Origin: Gnetum montanum
Lineage: Eukaryota > Streptophyta > Gnetopsida > Gnetales > Gnetaceae
Length of the DNA stretch: 64,000 nt
NCBI GenBank assembly: GCA_015680685.1
Contig: MNCI01002657.1
Location: 101,858 to 165,857, forward strand
Direction: 5' to 3'
The stretch's first letter is position 1; each line of letters begins with the position of its first letter. Below the pieces are notes generated by a model, which was given only the letters and a program-made list of their open reading frames with translations, did not search any database and was not told the origin of the DNA. This document shows positions 22,263 through 33,777 of the stretch, piece by piece. The position numbers and the translations under genes were made by a program.

Positions 22263-23404
22263 GACATCTAGAGGAATCCACCCAAGAGACATCAACAAAG
22301 AAGTACAAAACACCAAAACCAACCAAGTACCAAGCATTATCCGTCGGCCCTTAGCTGGATGTCATTGCACCGTGTTTCAAAAGTACATGGGATTGGGGAA
22401 ATGCAGTTCAAGATGCAAGGGGATTGGTTGTAACCAGGGGGAAATTAGGAATTAATCAAGGGTTATAATTGTTGTTGGAATTGTGGGAGAGGAATGCTCT
22501 CTCGTGAACAAGCCATATTTTTTGTCCTTGTCAGTAGCCAGCGTTTAGTAGACTCAAAACCAAGACATAGGAGGTGCATTCTTTTGAGAAAAAGGACTCT
22601 TGTAGAGTGTTTACAAGAGCCCGTTGTAAATAGCCAAAGCCACACGATGATGTGCAACATGATCTTTTGAGACACGAGTGTAATTATTTTTCTAAGACAA
22701 TTTCCTTCCTACCTGGGGCTTGTACGAGAAGAGCTAATGGTCTTTGATCTATGATGTCAACCGGGTCATGATGACCTTTTCTGTGCATTTTACTCTTTGA
22801 TTTCTTTTCTTTTCTTTCTTTTTGTTTGGGTTTTTTTTTGTTCTTTTTGGAAGATCTTTCTTTTAGTGCTATACTCGTACTCATGTGTTTGCATTTGTAT
22901 CATGTACTGTGTACTATGTTTTGCATTGCATCTGCTTAGAGAATCATAGTGTGCAATAGTGTATTAAGAGCTTTGGGATGAGTAGAATGTATCAAGGGAG
23001 TGTAATTGAATATGATAAGAGGAACATGATGGGTAATAGGGAATGTATCAGGAGTCAAGAATGTACCTATGAGTTAATAGTTGCGTGTGTCAAGAAGAAT
23101 GTGATACCTTGTCGTCATGATGAAATTCATCTGTACACGAACACCTCAGGTGTGTCATCCTGCAAACACAACTCCAAAAAGATAAGAAAACCACAAATGA
23201 TTTGGTTAACTAAGTACTTTAAACTTGAAAACAACCAAAGAGATGGAGCCACCATGTGCAATTTCAAAGCAGACAGAACAGCATCTACTTCATTTGGGTC
23301 CATGAGACAAATTATGCAGCAAGTTTTTGTGGAAAAGGTACATCCAATTGTAGCAACATATCTTTTCAAGTATTGCTTAGTTATCGATGATGTTGCCAGT
23401 TTAT
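22263..23404 (-). other. 3' untranslated region of the Tat/Ogre element
   Basis: This is the stretch between pol and the polypurine tract. It holds a Lys-rich minus frame (22684-22884) and a 142-codon plus frame (22978-23406), described separately. No pol sequence is present. Confidence 0.45.
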
Positions 23405-23406
23405 AG
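22978..23406 (+). CDS. Unidentified 142-codon ORF antisense in the 3' region
   Basis: This open frame runs uninterrupted, in contrast to the stop-ridden element ORFs around it. It has several Cys and His residues, and the middle part (WLTKYFKLE, then C-N-F) resembles, faintly, the start of BED-finger/hAT-type proteins. I do not recognise a family with confidence. It lies opposite to the element's transcription, where Tat elements are known to carry extra ORFs. It could equally be a chance frame. Confidence 0.25.
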   Translation: MSRMYQGSVIEYDKRNMMGNRECIRSQECTYELIVACVKKNVIPCRHDEIHLYTNTSGVSSCKHNSKKIRKPQMIWLTKYFKLENNQRDGATMCNFKADRTASTSFGSMRQIMQQVFVEKVHPIVATYLFKYCLVIDDVASL

Positions 23407-23720
23407 TCTTAGTAGACTGTTGCGGGTTCGTTTCACGTCATAACCCTTTGGACAGTGCCAGATTAGCATCGTAGCAGATAGTGCAATGCTAGTTTATAGT
23501 CATAGCAGATTGTGAAGAGGCAAGCTAGTTTATAGTCTTAGTGGACTCTACATGCTAGTTTTACATCATGGTGGATAAATATGGTAGTTTAGTGTCATAC
23601 CAGAAGGAGCTTTGTGGTGTCAGTTTACTGTCATGACTCCAGGACACTCTGTGGTGCTAGTTTCAAGTCATAGCCCCAAGACCATCTCTATGGTATCAGT
23701 TTTAGGTCATGATACCAAGA
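23405..23720. repeat. Degenerate tandem repeat after pol (TAGTTTA-GTCATA type)
   Basis: About nine units of 30-38 bp follow a pattern gctagtttatagtcata, then a less conserved part. Related units occur at 27328-27395 and 34145-34420. Tandem repeats between pol and the 3' LTR are a known trait of Tat/Ogre elements. Confidence 0.65.
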
Positions 23721-23741
23721 CCGCTACATATCTTTGGTTGA

Positions 23742-24930
23742 TCAGACATAGTACCATTTCAGGTACAGGTGATTTGTAGGATTAGCGAACTTGTTCCTAT
23801 CCATGTCAATAAGTTTGAATGCTCCGTTATGGTATTCCTTGGTGACTAAGTAAGGTCCTTCCCAGTTAGTTGAGAATTTATCTGGATATTCACAGATGAC
23901 CTTAAGGACTAGGTCTACTTCTTTAATCAAGCGCTTATGCAGATCGTGTTTGTTTCATTGCCGTTGTTGTTTCTGGTACCACTCGATCTAATCAAGTGTC
24001 CGTACACGTTCCTTCTCCACCGAGTCAAGGTCAGCAATGCACAGTTCATCACTTTGGCTTTCATCGAGGAAGCCTGAGAGGATTATCCACAATGTGGAAA
24101 CCTATAACTCCAAAGGTAAAATAGCTTTAGATCCGTATACAACACTATATGGAGTTTTACCTGTAGATGTCTGATGTGTTGTTCTGTATGCCCACAATGC
24201 GTAGACTAATTATTCATGTCATCGCTTCTTGCTCTGATTTAGCATCTTTTTGAGCACCATGATGATAGTTTTTTTTTGTAGACTCTACTTGACCATTGAT
24301 CTGTGGGTAGTAAGGTTATGAGAATGCATGTTTAATACCTAGGCTTTCACAGAAGCTTTTAGTATCTGCACTGCTGAATTGTGGCCCATTGTCTGTAACG
24401 ATAGTCATCAAAATACCAAAATGGGTCACAATGTTTTCTATTATGAAATTGCAAATGTGTTTAGAAGTGTTCTTCCTAAGGGGGATAACTTCTACCCATT
24501 TTGTAAAGTATTCAATTGCAGTGATAATGAAGCTATGTCCTACAGAGGATGATGGCATTATTGTTCCAATCAAGTCTAATCCCCATCTTTGGAATGACCA
24601 TGTGATTTTTGTTGTGTGCAATTCATTAGGTGGCACATGTATTAGGTTATCATGCCTTTGGCAAATATCACATGTCCTGACCTTGTAGAAGCAATCGTAC
24701 TCCATGTGTGGCCAGCAGTAGCCTAAACACCTAATTTTTGTTGCCATTTCTTTGGGTGCTATGTGCCCTCCACAAAGTCCTTTGTGGACTTTTTCTATGA
24801 TCGTTTGACCGTCGATGCTACTAATGCACATCAACAGAATGCCTTCATAGTATTTACGACACAAGGTGTCTCCTATTAATGTGTACTGCTGAGAGTGTTT
24901 TCGTACCACGTCCTTTTGAGCATTTGTCAA
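23742..24930 (-). pseudogene. Integrase of the Tat/Ogre element
   Basis: Integrase inserts the DNA copy into the genome. The 204-codon frame at 24316-24930 has the HHCC zinc-binding domain (VHKG, GGH and CDIC phrases) and the catalytic core Asp residues (WGLDLIG; TDNGPQF). A stop at 24316-24318 precedes the segment with the catalytic Glu (NGQVE phrase, about 24283-24297). The C-terminal part with WEGPYLV and NPTN phrases is open at 23742-23930. All three catalytic acids survive, but stops make it a pseudogene. Confidence 0.8.
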
Positions 24931-25790
24931 ATGTTGTGGAGGTTTACCTCATAGAAGGTACTCTTTTATGTCATCGTACCATTCTATTACGTGTGTTGTG
25001 CTAACGAATGCTATAGGAATTTCATCGAGAGCATTAGTTATAGGTTTGGCACAATTTTTTATAGAGCTCGGCAATGCATGGAACATTTTAGATGTCATGT
25101 TTAAGGCTAGTGTAGCAAGTGCATCGGCAATGGTGTTTTTGGTTCTAGGGACATGCTGTATATCCATGTCTACTAATTGCTTTAGTAGATATTTGGTCAA
25201 ATCACAATATGGTTGTAAATGGAGAGCCTTACATGTGTAAACCTCCATGACTTGATTAATGATTAACTGTGAATTGCCTCAAACTACAAGATGTGTGATT
25301 CCTAAAGTCAATGCTGCTTGAAGACCTCTAAGAAGACCTCTGTTATTGGTATAAGGAAAGGTTAATCAGTAGGCGAAGGGTTGGATTTCTCCAGAGGGGT
25401 ATGTTAAAATGGTCATGGTGCTTTCTCCTTGGGAAGTTGAAGCTCCATTGAAATAAAGGATTTCCTTGTAGTTATCAGGTACGGTGTCTATACTATTAAC
25501 ATTCTTGTTGAGGAATTCAGTGTTAATCGTTGCTTGATCATGTGTTGGCGAGACGGTCAATTGTGTGACTATTGCTTGACCTTTTGTGGAGGATTGAGCA
25601 ACATAGTATAAGTCAAACTCTATGATCATCGCTTTCCACCTAGCTATCCTACTTGACTCATATATGTTGTTAGTGATGGCATGGAGTACATTATTTTTGA
25701 AAATGATGTAGACTTGACTACGGAAGAGATAACGATGCCATTTCTTCAAGGAGAAGATGAGGGCAAGGCATGATTTCTCCATGTCATTGT
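24931..25790 (-). pseudogene. RNase H end and second (archaeal-type) RNase H, Tat hallmark
   Basis: The frame 25366-25782 begins with the end of the first RNase H (KSCLALIFSLKKWHRYL) and then starts a second RNase H domain (LYFNGAST, where D is usual in place of N). That domain continues to 24949-25248 with the RTKNTIADALATLA phrase that closes it. Two consecutive RNase H domains are diagnostic of Tat-lineage elements. A break separates the two frames at about 25250-25365. Confidence 0.7.
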
Positions 25791-26845
25791 ATTATTGTTC
25801 ATAGGTAATTAGAGCATGGCTTAGGTAATAGATAGGAATCTTAATTCCACCCTTACATTTTTGACAAAGCATCGATGCAATGGAAGAATCAAAAGTTGCA
25901 AGGTAGATGTAGAAGCGCTTATCGCTCTGTGGGGGATAAACTGTCGGTAGTTGGGCCAGCTCTTGCTTTATGTTCTTGAATGCTTCTTGGCACTATTGGG
26001 TCCATTGGAAATGCACATTCTTTTGTAATAGATGTTTCATGGGTCTCAACTTATCCGTTAGCCTTTCGATAAAGCATCTAAGGAATTGTAGCCTACCCTG
26101 TAGACCACGTAGTTCGGTAAGGTTTTTTTAGTGGTTCCATGTTAATTATTGCCTTAACCTTATCAGGGTCTACCAGTATCCCTATTCCAGAAACTACGAA
26201 GCTAAGCATTTTTCCCGTTTTGACACCAAAGACACACTTCTTTGGATTGAGTCTAAGGTCATATTTGAGACAACGTTTAAGCACTAGGTCTAGATATTTT
26301 GCATGTTGTTCGGTTCTTTTACATTCAACTATGATGTTGTCAACATAATCATTAAGCAAATTAAGCATGTAATCACTAAATATATATGTCATTGCTCATT
26401 GATATGTAGCACCTACATTTTTAAGACCAAATGGCATCATCATCCAACAGAATGTGCCCCAAGGTGTCATAAAGGTTGTTCTGAGTTGATGTTCTGGATT
26501 GATTCTTATTTGATTGTATCCTGAAAATCCATCCATAAAGGATAATAGTGCATGTCCAGTAGTTGTGTCAATAAGTTGATCTATGCTAGGCAACGGGAAG
26601 TCATCCTTTATAGTGGCTATGTTTAGATCACGGAAATCAATGCATATGCGTATATTACCATTCTTCCTAGGGACTATGACAATGTTTGATACCCAATTAG
26701 AATAGTCAACAACTCAAAGGAAACCAGCTTGGTAGAGCTTTGTGATTTCAGCACGAACTGCTAACACCACCTTAGGTCTAACCTTTCGTGCCTTTTGCTT
26801 CACTGGTTTAACTTTTTCATCAAGAATAATGTTGTGTTGGACGAT
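25791..26845 (-). pseudogene. Reverse transcriptase of the Tat/Ogre element
   Basis: Open pieces at 26396-26593 and 26093-26392 encode the RT palm. The first has MDGFSGYNQIRI, with the first catalytic Asp, and the MPFGLKN phrase. The second has YVDNIIV, where the second Asp of the YxDD active site is Asn, so this copy could not polymerise. Upstream (26600-26845) the PxTAFxxP-equivalent part and the linker are recognisable with stops. Confidence 0.75.
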
Positions 26846-27208
26846 TCAAGGGTCTAATCCTAGCATGTCGGTATATGACCATGTGAATGTTTTTATATTT
26901 CCTTTTAGTACTTGAGTGATGTCACTGAAAAGTTGTGAGTCCATTAGGGCACTTAATTTCAATGTTCTAGTTTCACCATTGAATGTGGTAATGGGGACTT
27001 CAACAAGGGGATCTTTAGTGATATTATCGGCCTCTAGATCTAAAGTCTTAGCCACATTTTTAGGCCAATCCGATGTTTCCTAAGTGGAGGCTATTATATT
27101 AGTATAAGCGCATGGGTCCAAATCCAAGAATTCTAGATTGATTGCTCTTTTTACCTCCTGGTATGGTCCGCTAAGACATAATTTTGAAAGGATATTCTTG
27201 GTGGCCAT
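26846..27208 (-). pseudogene. N-terminus of the pol ORF
   Basis: A minus-strand ATG at 27208 opens a frame into the conserved stretch leading to RT, interrupted by one TAG near 27080. The ORF therefore starts independently of gag-protease, which ends about 7 kb away. In described Ogre elements an intron lies between protease and RT, the same position as the intervening region here. Confidence 0.5.
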
Positions 27209-27790
27209 GTGTTTGCTCCTGCCAATTTAAACCGGGAGCGAAGTGAGTGACATTTACTTGATGAAGGTGTTGTTAAATGTAAATGAGCATTGGGTAATTA
27301 ATCTATATACTGATGAAATTGCGAAATATAGTAGTAGTTTAGTGTCATACCTGGATCATATGGTAGTTTTAGGCCATACTGGGCCGACAATATTCATGTC
27401 ATGTTGTATCGTGAATATGTGCATAGAGCATTGCTAATTTCTATGTTTTGTGCGAACAATAAGTTTATGGTATTTTAAAGTCTTATGGATTTTTATGTGC
27501 GTCCTTATATATTTTTATATGTTTATATATATATATATATATAATGTTGATTTTAACTTTTCTCCCCTCCCTTTTTATTTTTTATTTATTAAATATTTTG
27601 GCCTTATCCCACAAGAATGAAATAAAGAGGAATGTAAGAATATAATAGAGATAACATAAGTAATAACATGAAGACAAGAATTAAGCATGAAACAAGGTAA
27701 ATTAAATGAATAAATATAAAGGCAAAAATAAAATAAACAAATTTGACGGTGAAAATGGGGTTAAAAAGGGGTTTTGACACACAAGGGCGT
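27209..27790. repeat. Spacer with boundary repeat units and a TA microsatellite
   Basis: Two units of the TAGTTTA-GTCATA repeat lie at 27328-27395, upstream of pol. A TA run is at about 27521-27544. No gene is present. Confidence 0.5.
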
Positions 27791-27935
27791 CATTTGTGTT
27801 AGCATGAGTTTCATGGGTGTTGAATTGCAACATGAGCAAGCTAGAGAGTGCAACATCAGCTTCAGTGTGAGCGTCAGTGTGAGCTTCAGCGTGAGCTTCA
27901 GTGTGAGCGTCAGCGTGAGCTATGGCATGAGTTAG
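27791..27935. repeat. 12-bp-type tandem repeat of the AGCrTGAG motif
   Basis: Phrases such as cagcgtgagctt and cagtgtgagcgt repeat about ten times. The motif is the same as in the LTRs (21580-22150, 39480-40160) and the leader (38200-38440). The His/Ala-rich minus frame over it is an artefact of the repeat. Confidence 0.65.
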
Positions 27936-29853
27936 AGGGTAGCCATGAAGGGCAAAGGGAAAGCAAGCCAAGGCAAAGGGAAGAGGCAAGTGAATCTATT
28001 GTTCATGGAGGAGAGCGAAGAGCTACTTTAACATCTCCCTCAAGCCAAGATTCTAGCATGGGATAGAGCTTTGCATAGGTCCATTTCTTCCTTTCCTCTC
28101 TAGTATTCTGTACACAGCGTTAGCTAGGGCAGTGTGGTCTCTCATGGCTGCCATTTTCTACCACATGTTTAGTGTAATTTAGGGTTGTTTTGGGGATTCA
28201 AGGCTTATTTCTAGGGATTGTGGCTTGTCATTTTTGGTTGTTGTCTTTTGGGGTGTCAACATGAGTAATCCAAGGCATGAACGGTCCAGGTTGTGAATGA
28301 CCCAGGGCATGAATGTGGGGCATCTATAGGGCATGAGCAGGATGTGAGTGGCCCAGGAAGTGCACAGGGTGTGTGTAGGGTGTGATTATATCGAATCAAA
28401 GGTTGATTTTACTTGATACGGTTTCAGAAAAAGGTTTGATTACTGCAAGGTCAGTAATTCAAGTATTGGACATCCTTGCTAGTTTCGTTACAGAATGAAC
28501 GAGAATTCTATAAGGCATTCATTTTTTTTATGTATGTCCATTTTGATCATCTTCATAATTGTCCAATGCCCACCCAGACCATTATGAAATTATTTGAATT
28601 TTGTTCTATGCTGGGAGACATCGGGATATGTCCTCTACCGATCCACAGAATCGAACAGAGCACTTTGTCGTGCAACTACGCACCAGTAACCAATGTGGGG
28701 AAGGGAACATCGGTGTTCACGTTCTTAGCTATTCAATAGGCACAATACAAAATTTAGTACTAGGGATGCAACATAAGCACCATTAGGCCAGAACGATGCT
28801 TCTATCATTCTGTATTGGCCAAGAAGATTTGGGTGAGTGCTTTGTGATTTTTCAACTTAGTGAGTTATTCCCACCTCCCTTTAGGTCTACCATCATTCAA
28901 TATCGGTCGAGCATGTACCTACCATGGTGGAGTCAGACTCTATTTGAGATCACAGATGGAGGTCACCATTCTTAGTCCCTTTTACAACAAGTTTTGGTTC
29001 TCCATACCAAGTTGATTCTATTCAGGGTAACTAGGCTTTAGTGGGTAAATTATTTTCTATCATCATTTTCATAGCGCACATACTTGACTGGTACTGTCCA
29101 GTTTGGCAAGTGGCGAAGCAGGTCCTACTAGGATAACAATGATGGGAAAGTCTGTCATTCTCGTAATAGAGCATTAATCATTAGAGTTTGGGTAGTGTGT
29201 GGGCCACTCAATCTAGAGCAATTATAGGAAGAGGCAGGTCAGCCAAGCAAGGAAATGCCCATAGCTAGCATTAAAGCATCGCAGTCATTTCTCTTTCGCT
29301 TAATAGTGAGCCCTCAACTCCGAGTAGTAACAAAATAAGTATCCTACGCTCTAACCCATAATTTGAAAAGTCCTTGATTTTGAAGCCAAGACACATCCAA
29401 TGTGAGCAAGCTAGGCACGCTCAATGTGAGCTACATGGTGGCTCTAGCGTGAGTTAAGCCAGGGCACCCCTAGTGTGAGTTAAGATGTGAAGATGTAAAT
29501 TGTTTGCTAAGATGTTTATTATTTGCTGGTTTTATATCTACATTGTTTATTGTTTTCTTAGGATAGATGATTTAAATACATTTCTATGTTTTTCTAAGTT
29601 TATGTTAAATCTGTGAATGTTCATGTCGTCACACTTGTGTATTCATTTTACGTTGCTTGTAATAAACTACTGTGTAAGAGATTTCAATCTATCCCAGCAA
29701 GTGTTAAATACACCAAATAAATATTGGTGTCCTTGTCTCATGGGATGGTGTTATGCATTTAAATGTTGCTAATGTGTGTTTTTGGTTTATGTGATTTCAT
29801 ACTATTTTTAGCACTTGGACTCTTTACTTACCTAAGGTTTTGGTTGTATGTAG
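27936..29853. other. Spacer upstream of the antisense gene, no clear gene
   Basis: Sparse AGC/TGAG phrases recur at 28260-28380 and 29395-29480. An 87-codon plus frame (28476-28739) is not recognised. This would be the leader or upstream region of the plus-strand gene that follows. Confidence 0.4.
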
Positions 29854-30660
29854 GGGACCTAAACCTTACCTCCTTGTGGTTGAGCTTGTTGGTGTACTTG
29901 TTTGGTTTGGCCCCTTTGGACCAGACATACCTCCTTATGACATGCGTATTGGGCCTCATGTGATATGGTTCCATCCTAGTGTTGGTGCATTTTTGTCATT
30001 CATTTTACAAAATTTTAGTGTAGTTATATGGTCTCATTTAAGTGAGCAGTTGGCTCGTGATATCATTGAAATCATGCTGCCTGGATCTACACAAGACATG
30101 CTTGCCTTCATTACTGACATAGACAAGGAACTCTTTACAGTTGAGGGAGGCCCTCCCGAGGGTCCTAGGTCTACTCATCCTTTAACTCGTATATGGGGAC
30201 TGCCTACTTGTAGCCATTATAACAGTAGCAACACACTTTTTCTAGCCTTCTATGTGCACACTCTATTCCAAAACCCACCTGGGACAATGTATAGAGTCGA
30301 CAAGTATACCCTTTTATGCTTTGCTTAATTTTTGGATTCTTTTAAAATTATAACATTGTTTATGCATAAATATTCCTTTTCTATGTAGGCCTCGTTTTGA
30401 TGAGAATGGGATGCATGATGATGACGGTGGGCTTGCCTTAGTGTGCACAGCGTTGGAGGCATTCATGGTAGGCCCCACTCTTCTTGCTGTGGTACTGGAT
30501 CAAACAAGAGGTGCTATTGTTGACTACCATAGGCAATTCTCAAGAGCTTTTGAATGTTGTCAAGTTCATGGTTGGTTGCATGAGGATTGGTCCTCTAATG
30601 GGCCAATTTTTCCTCAAAGAGTCAATCCTATATCTAATCTACCTATGCCATTTACTGACG
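29854..30660 (+). pseudogene. HAD/FCP1-like phosphatase domain, exons of an antisense gene
   Basis: Plant proteins of this kind are haloacid-dehalogenase-fold phosphatases related to those acting on RNA polymerase II tails. Exon 29854-30303 follows a tatgtag acceptor and ends at a GT donor. It has the layout LLVVELVGVLV (nucleophile region), FSVVIWS, and HYNSSNTLFL followed by QNPPGT. Exon 30389-30660 continues it (DDDGGLALVCTALEAF). The usual nucleophile Asp is Glu here, so activity is unlikely. The exons are bounded by plausible GT-AG introns of about 85-95 bp. The strand is opposite to the surrounding retrotransposon. The family call is from motif layout and is moderately sure. Confidence 0.55.
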
Positions 30661-30752
30661 GTAAATGATCACATTCTAGACTCCATTTTCTCTTTGTTGC
30701 ATCATCATGTACTATGTTTTTAACCTTTCTCTCTATGTTTCTTTTTCTTCAG

Positions 30753-33700
30753 CAGCCATCTCTTCTGATGAAGTTACTATCGTATCAGGGCGTACTAAGG
30801 CCACTCTTTTCATGAAGTATGGAGAGACAAAATAGTCACAACAATGGTTGCAAATGAAGGCCTTTGAGTTAGTCATCAGCCATCTTGCCCATGCGGGCTT
30901 GATGGACTTGTTCATTACTCTGACTCCTAATATTCCAGCTACTGAAATGGTTACCATTGTTGATTCTTTTAGTGACAATGCCTCTCATTTCGCTACGTGG
31001 GTTTGAGGAGTCAGGGTGTCTTTTCCACATGACTACTGAGTTCCTTTCCGATCTCTTTGACGTGCCTATGGATGGCACCAGAGTGGATAAAGCGACTAAA
31101 GAAAGAAAAATCATAAAGGAACTTGAAGATTGGTTAGGTGTGTCTCGAGGTCCCAAAGTTTTTGCCATGCAAGATGATACTTGATCAATGGAGGTGAACT
31201 TCTTGTACCCTCTCTTTCGGGCACAGGCATTCCCTAAATCTCTTTCTCAAGAAAGAAATCTTGGGATCGAGTCTGCATGTATCATACACGCAATCCTAGA
31301 GACAGGCATGCGTTATAACTAGGCACAGTTTCTTGGATTTGGATTTCATGGAGAGATTGTCAGATTACGCTCAAACATTAATGCCAAATCCCACTTCACA
31401 TTCACCTTCTTCACAGGGTATCTATGTAGGTTTGTTGAGTTCCTAGTAGTTTATGGTGATAACCGTTATATTTTGAGGGATCATTCACAACTGTCCCACC
31501 CCTATATTTGCCATTTTTTTAGCACCACTAGATCTTAGGACCTATCCAAAGGCATCGAAGAATCAGTGTCTATTACTACTAGGAGTGCAGCTAGTCATTC
31601 CTATCATTCTCGTGATAGCTTGGGATTGGAACCACCTATAGTACACACGTCTATTAAAGGGGCTAAACGTTTGATTCGTGAGACCGTTGGGAGATCCAAG
31701 GTGAAGGTGAAGAGAAATGAATGCCCAAGGGAGCCTGCCCCAGAGGTGAGACCACCAAGAGTGAAGAGGATCCACTTTGTACTACCAATGGAGGGTAAGT
31801 ATTTTATTTTATTGTTATATATTTATTATTTTTTTCTTGTATTTTGGTTTATATGTTTATTAAATGTATGTATATACTATGTCATACTAACACTAGGATT
31901 CTGGTGTCATGGTTTCTTAGTCCCGAGCAGGAGAGAGAAGCCTTGGCCTCGATGGTTGAAACTGAAGTGGTTGTCACAAGGACAGGGGAAGAAGAAAAAG
32001 AGAGGGAATAAGAAATCGAGGAACCTCTTGTCCCACAAGAGGAAGATTTAACAAGCATCATGGGGATGAACCTTGTGGAGGCTTTGGATGCACTTAGGCA
32101 TTCAAGTGATGAAAGAGGTTTCTTCAATGATTTCTTCGATGGATCTTTGCAACTTGGTGATCCACCCAAGCTAACCAGCAAAGGGCTTTTTGGTATGTTC
32201 CTTTTAGCTCAATCCATATTTTTGTACCTTTTAAATTTTATGTTCTTTTTTTATTATCTTGATTATTCCTAGCACTAGAGGTAGATGCTGAGGCCTCTAA
32301 GGCACATACATCCCAAGCAGAGGTGTCAGGATCACAAGCCCCAATTGAGGTGACCTCCTGTGCTTGTCCCACGTCTGCTGACTAGCTAAGGCCATGGCCT
32401 GAGATGCCTAGTAAAATGGACTTTGTCACAGGCATTGTTAATGATGTGGTCACTCGCCTACAACAAGCTCATCCAGAACTAGGTATGTGTATGTTACATA
32501 TTATGCTAAGTGTCCGGGTTTATTGTGTTTCTTTGCGTTTGTTGTTAATTATAGCTAATTCATGTGTGCGGTACTTATACTTGTAGGCACTAAGCTTCAA
32601 TGGGATCCTTCTAACGCTACTCATATTGATGTCCTCCCTAAATTGCCAAGTAATATTGAGCAAGTCCCTAGAAAGGCTTGCAATGCAATTTCCAGTTGCA
32701 TCGTACAGAATGCTAAGTCGCTTTGGACTTGTAGGCATTCGGTTGAGTACCTATGGAACGAGGTGCACTCATTGAAGGAAGCATTGGCCAAGGAGAGAGA
32801 GGAAAAGAGGGATCTCCAATCCCGTTATGACTTTGCTGCTACTAGGCTATCTGGTGATAGTACTTGGTGCACATCTAAAATCACCTATGTGTGTTATTGG
32901 ATAGTTTTGAACAGCAAAGTACAAGCAACACGGGATCTAGCTGAACAAAGGGCACAGATGGATTTGCTGAACAGGAAATGTCATGATTGGAAATCCTTTG
33001 CTGGTAAAGTACGAAAGTGGAGTCAAGACCAAAAGGATCACAAGCATCTGTACAAGAAATGGTTAAAGGACAAGTCAATTGAACATCACTGGATGGAAAT
33101 GTTCATTGATGGGCTAGGCTTGCGTCCTACTTACAATAGGTTTGCTGAGTGCACCAAGGTGGAGGGCTCTCCCAAGAGAACCATTACCACCGCTTCTAGG
33201 GAGGCTTCAATAGGCATGTTCTCTCTTGGGCACCCTACATAAACCTCGGTGAACAAGGATAAAACCTTGGCTGGTATTGATCTTGGCCTAGAGGAGGATT
33301 GGGCAAATGTGCTCGAGGAGGAGATTCTATAGTGTTTGGAGGCCAGCCTAAGGCCCTCCTCACTTGTGAGTTTTTTATTATGGCACTTACTTTTGTATGG
33401 TTTTATCATTTTTATTNATAAACCTCGGTGAACAAGGATAAAACCTTGGCTGGTATTGATCTTGGCCTAGAGGAGGATTGGGCAAATGCGCTCGAGGAGG
33501 AGATTCTATAGTGTTTGGAGGCCAGCCTAAGGCCCTCCTCACTTGTGAGTTTTTTTATTATGGCACTTACTTTTGTATGGTTTTATCATTTTTATTGTTA
33601 GTGTTACTGTTTTTCTTGGTTTTTTATTTATGATTTGCTTTATTACTCTTACCTATTTTTTGTGTTTTTTTTCCTCTGTTATAGGGACATGTTAATGATG

Positions 33701-33777
33701 GAGCTAGCCCTAGTGGAGCGAGAGTGGACGATGAGGAGGATTTTGGGGACCAACCCCCTCCTAGTACTAATGCATGA
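30753..33777 (+). pseudogene. C-terminal exons of the antisense gene, unknown plus coiled coil
   Basis: Plausible exons are 30753-31794, 31921-32192, 32273-32482, 32587-33364 and 33685-33777, each with GT-AG edges; the last ends in a TGA at 33775-33777. In-frame stops occur in several (for example near 30835 and 32010), so the gene is dead. The first exon encodes a globular region I cannot name, followed by a basic stretch. The later ones are charged, with a Glu/Lys coiled coil around 32760-33070 and an acidic tail (DDEEDFGD). A plant-mobile-domain relation for 30980-31530 is possible but unproven. Confidence 0.45.
33239..33597. repeat. Duplicated ~178-bp flank around a single N
   Basis: Positions 33239-33416 recur at 33418-33597 with only a couple of differences, separated by one N at 33417. 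This looks like two contig ends carrying the same sequence, not a biological duplication. Confidence 0.7.

Noticed and set aside
23405-23720. CRISPR-like array
   Set aside because: Units are degenerate and of varying length without unique spacers, and the context is a plant retrotransposon.
27702-27989. His/Ala/Thr-repeat protein on the minus strand
   Set aside because: It is a translation of the 12-bp-type AGC/TGAG repeat.
28476-28739. 87-codon frame upstream of the HAD-like gene as a first exon
   Set aside because: No splice signal or homology links it to the exon at 29854; left as spacer.
30733-31168. Minus-strand frames over the antisense gene exons
   Set aside because: They are shadows of the plus-strand exon 30753-31794.
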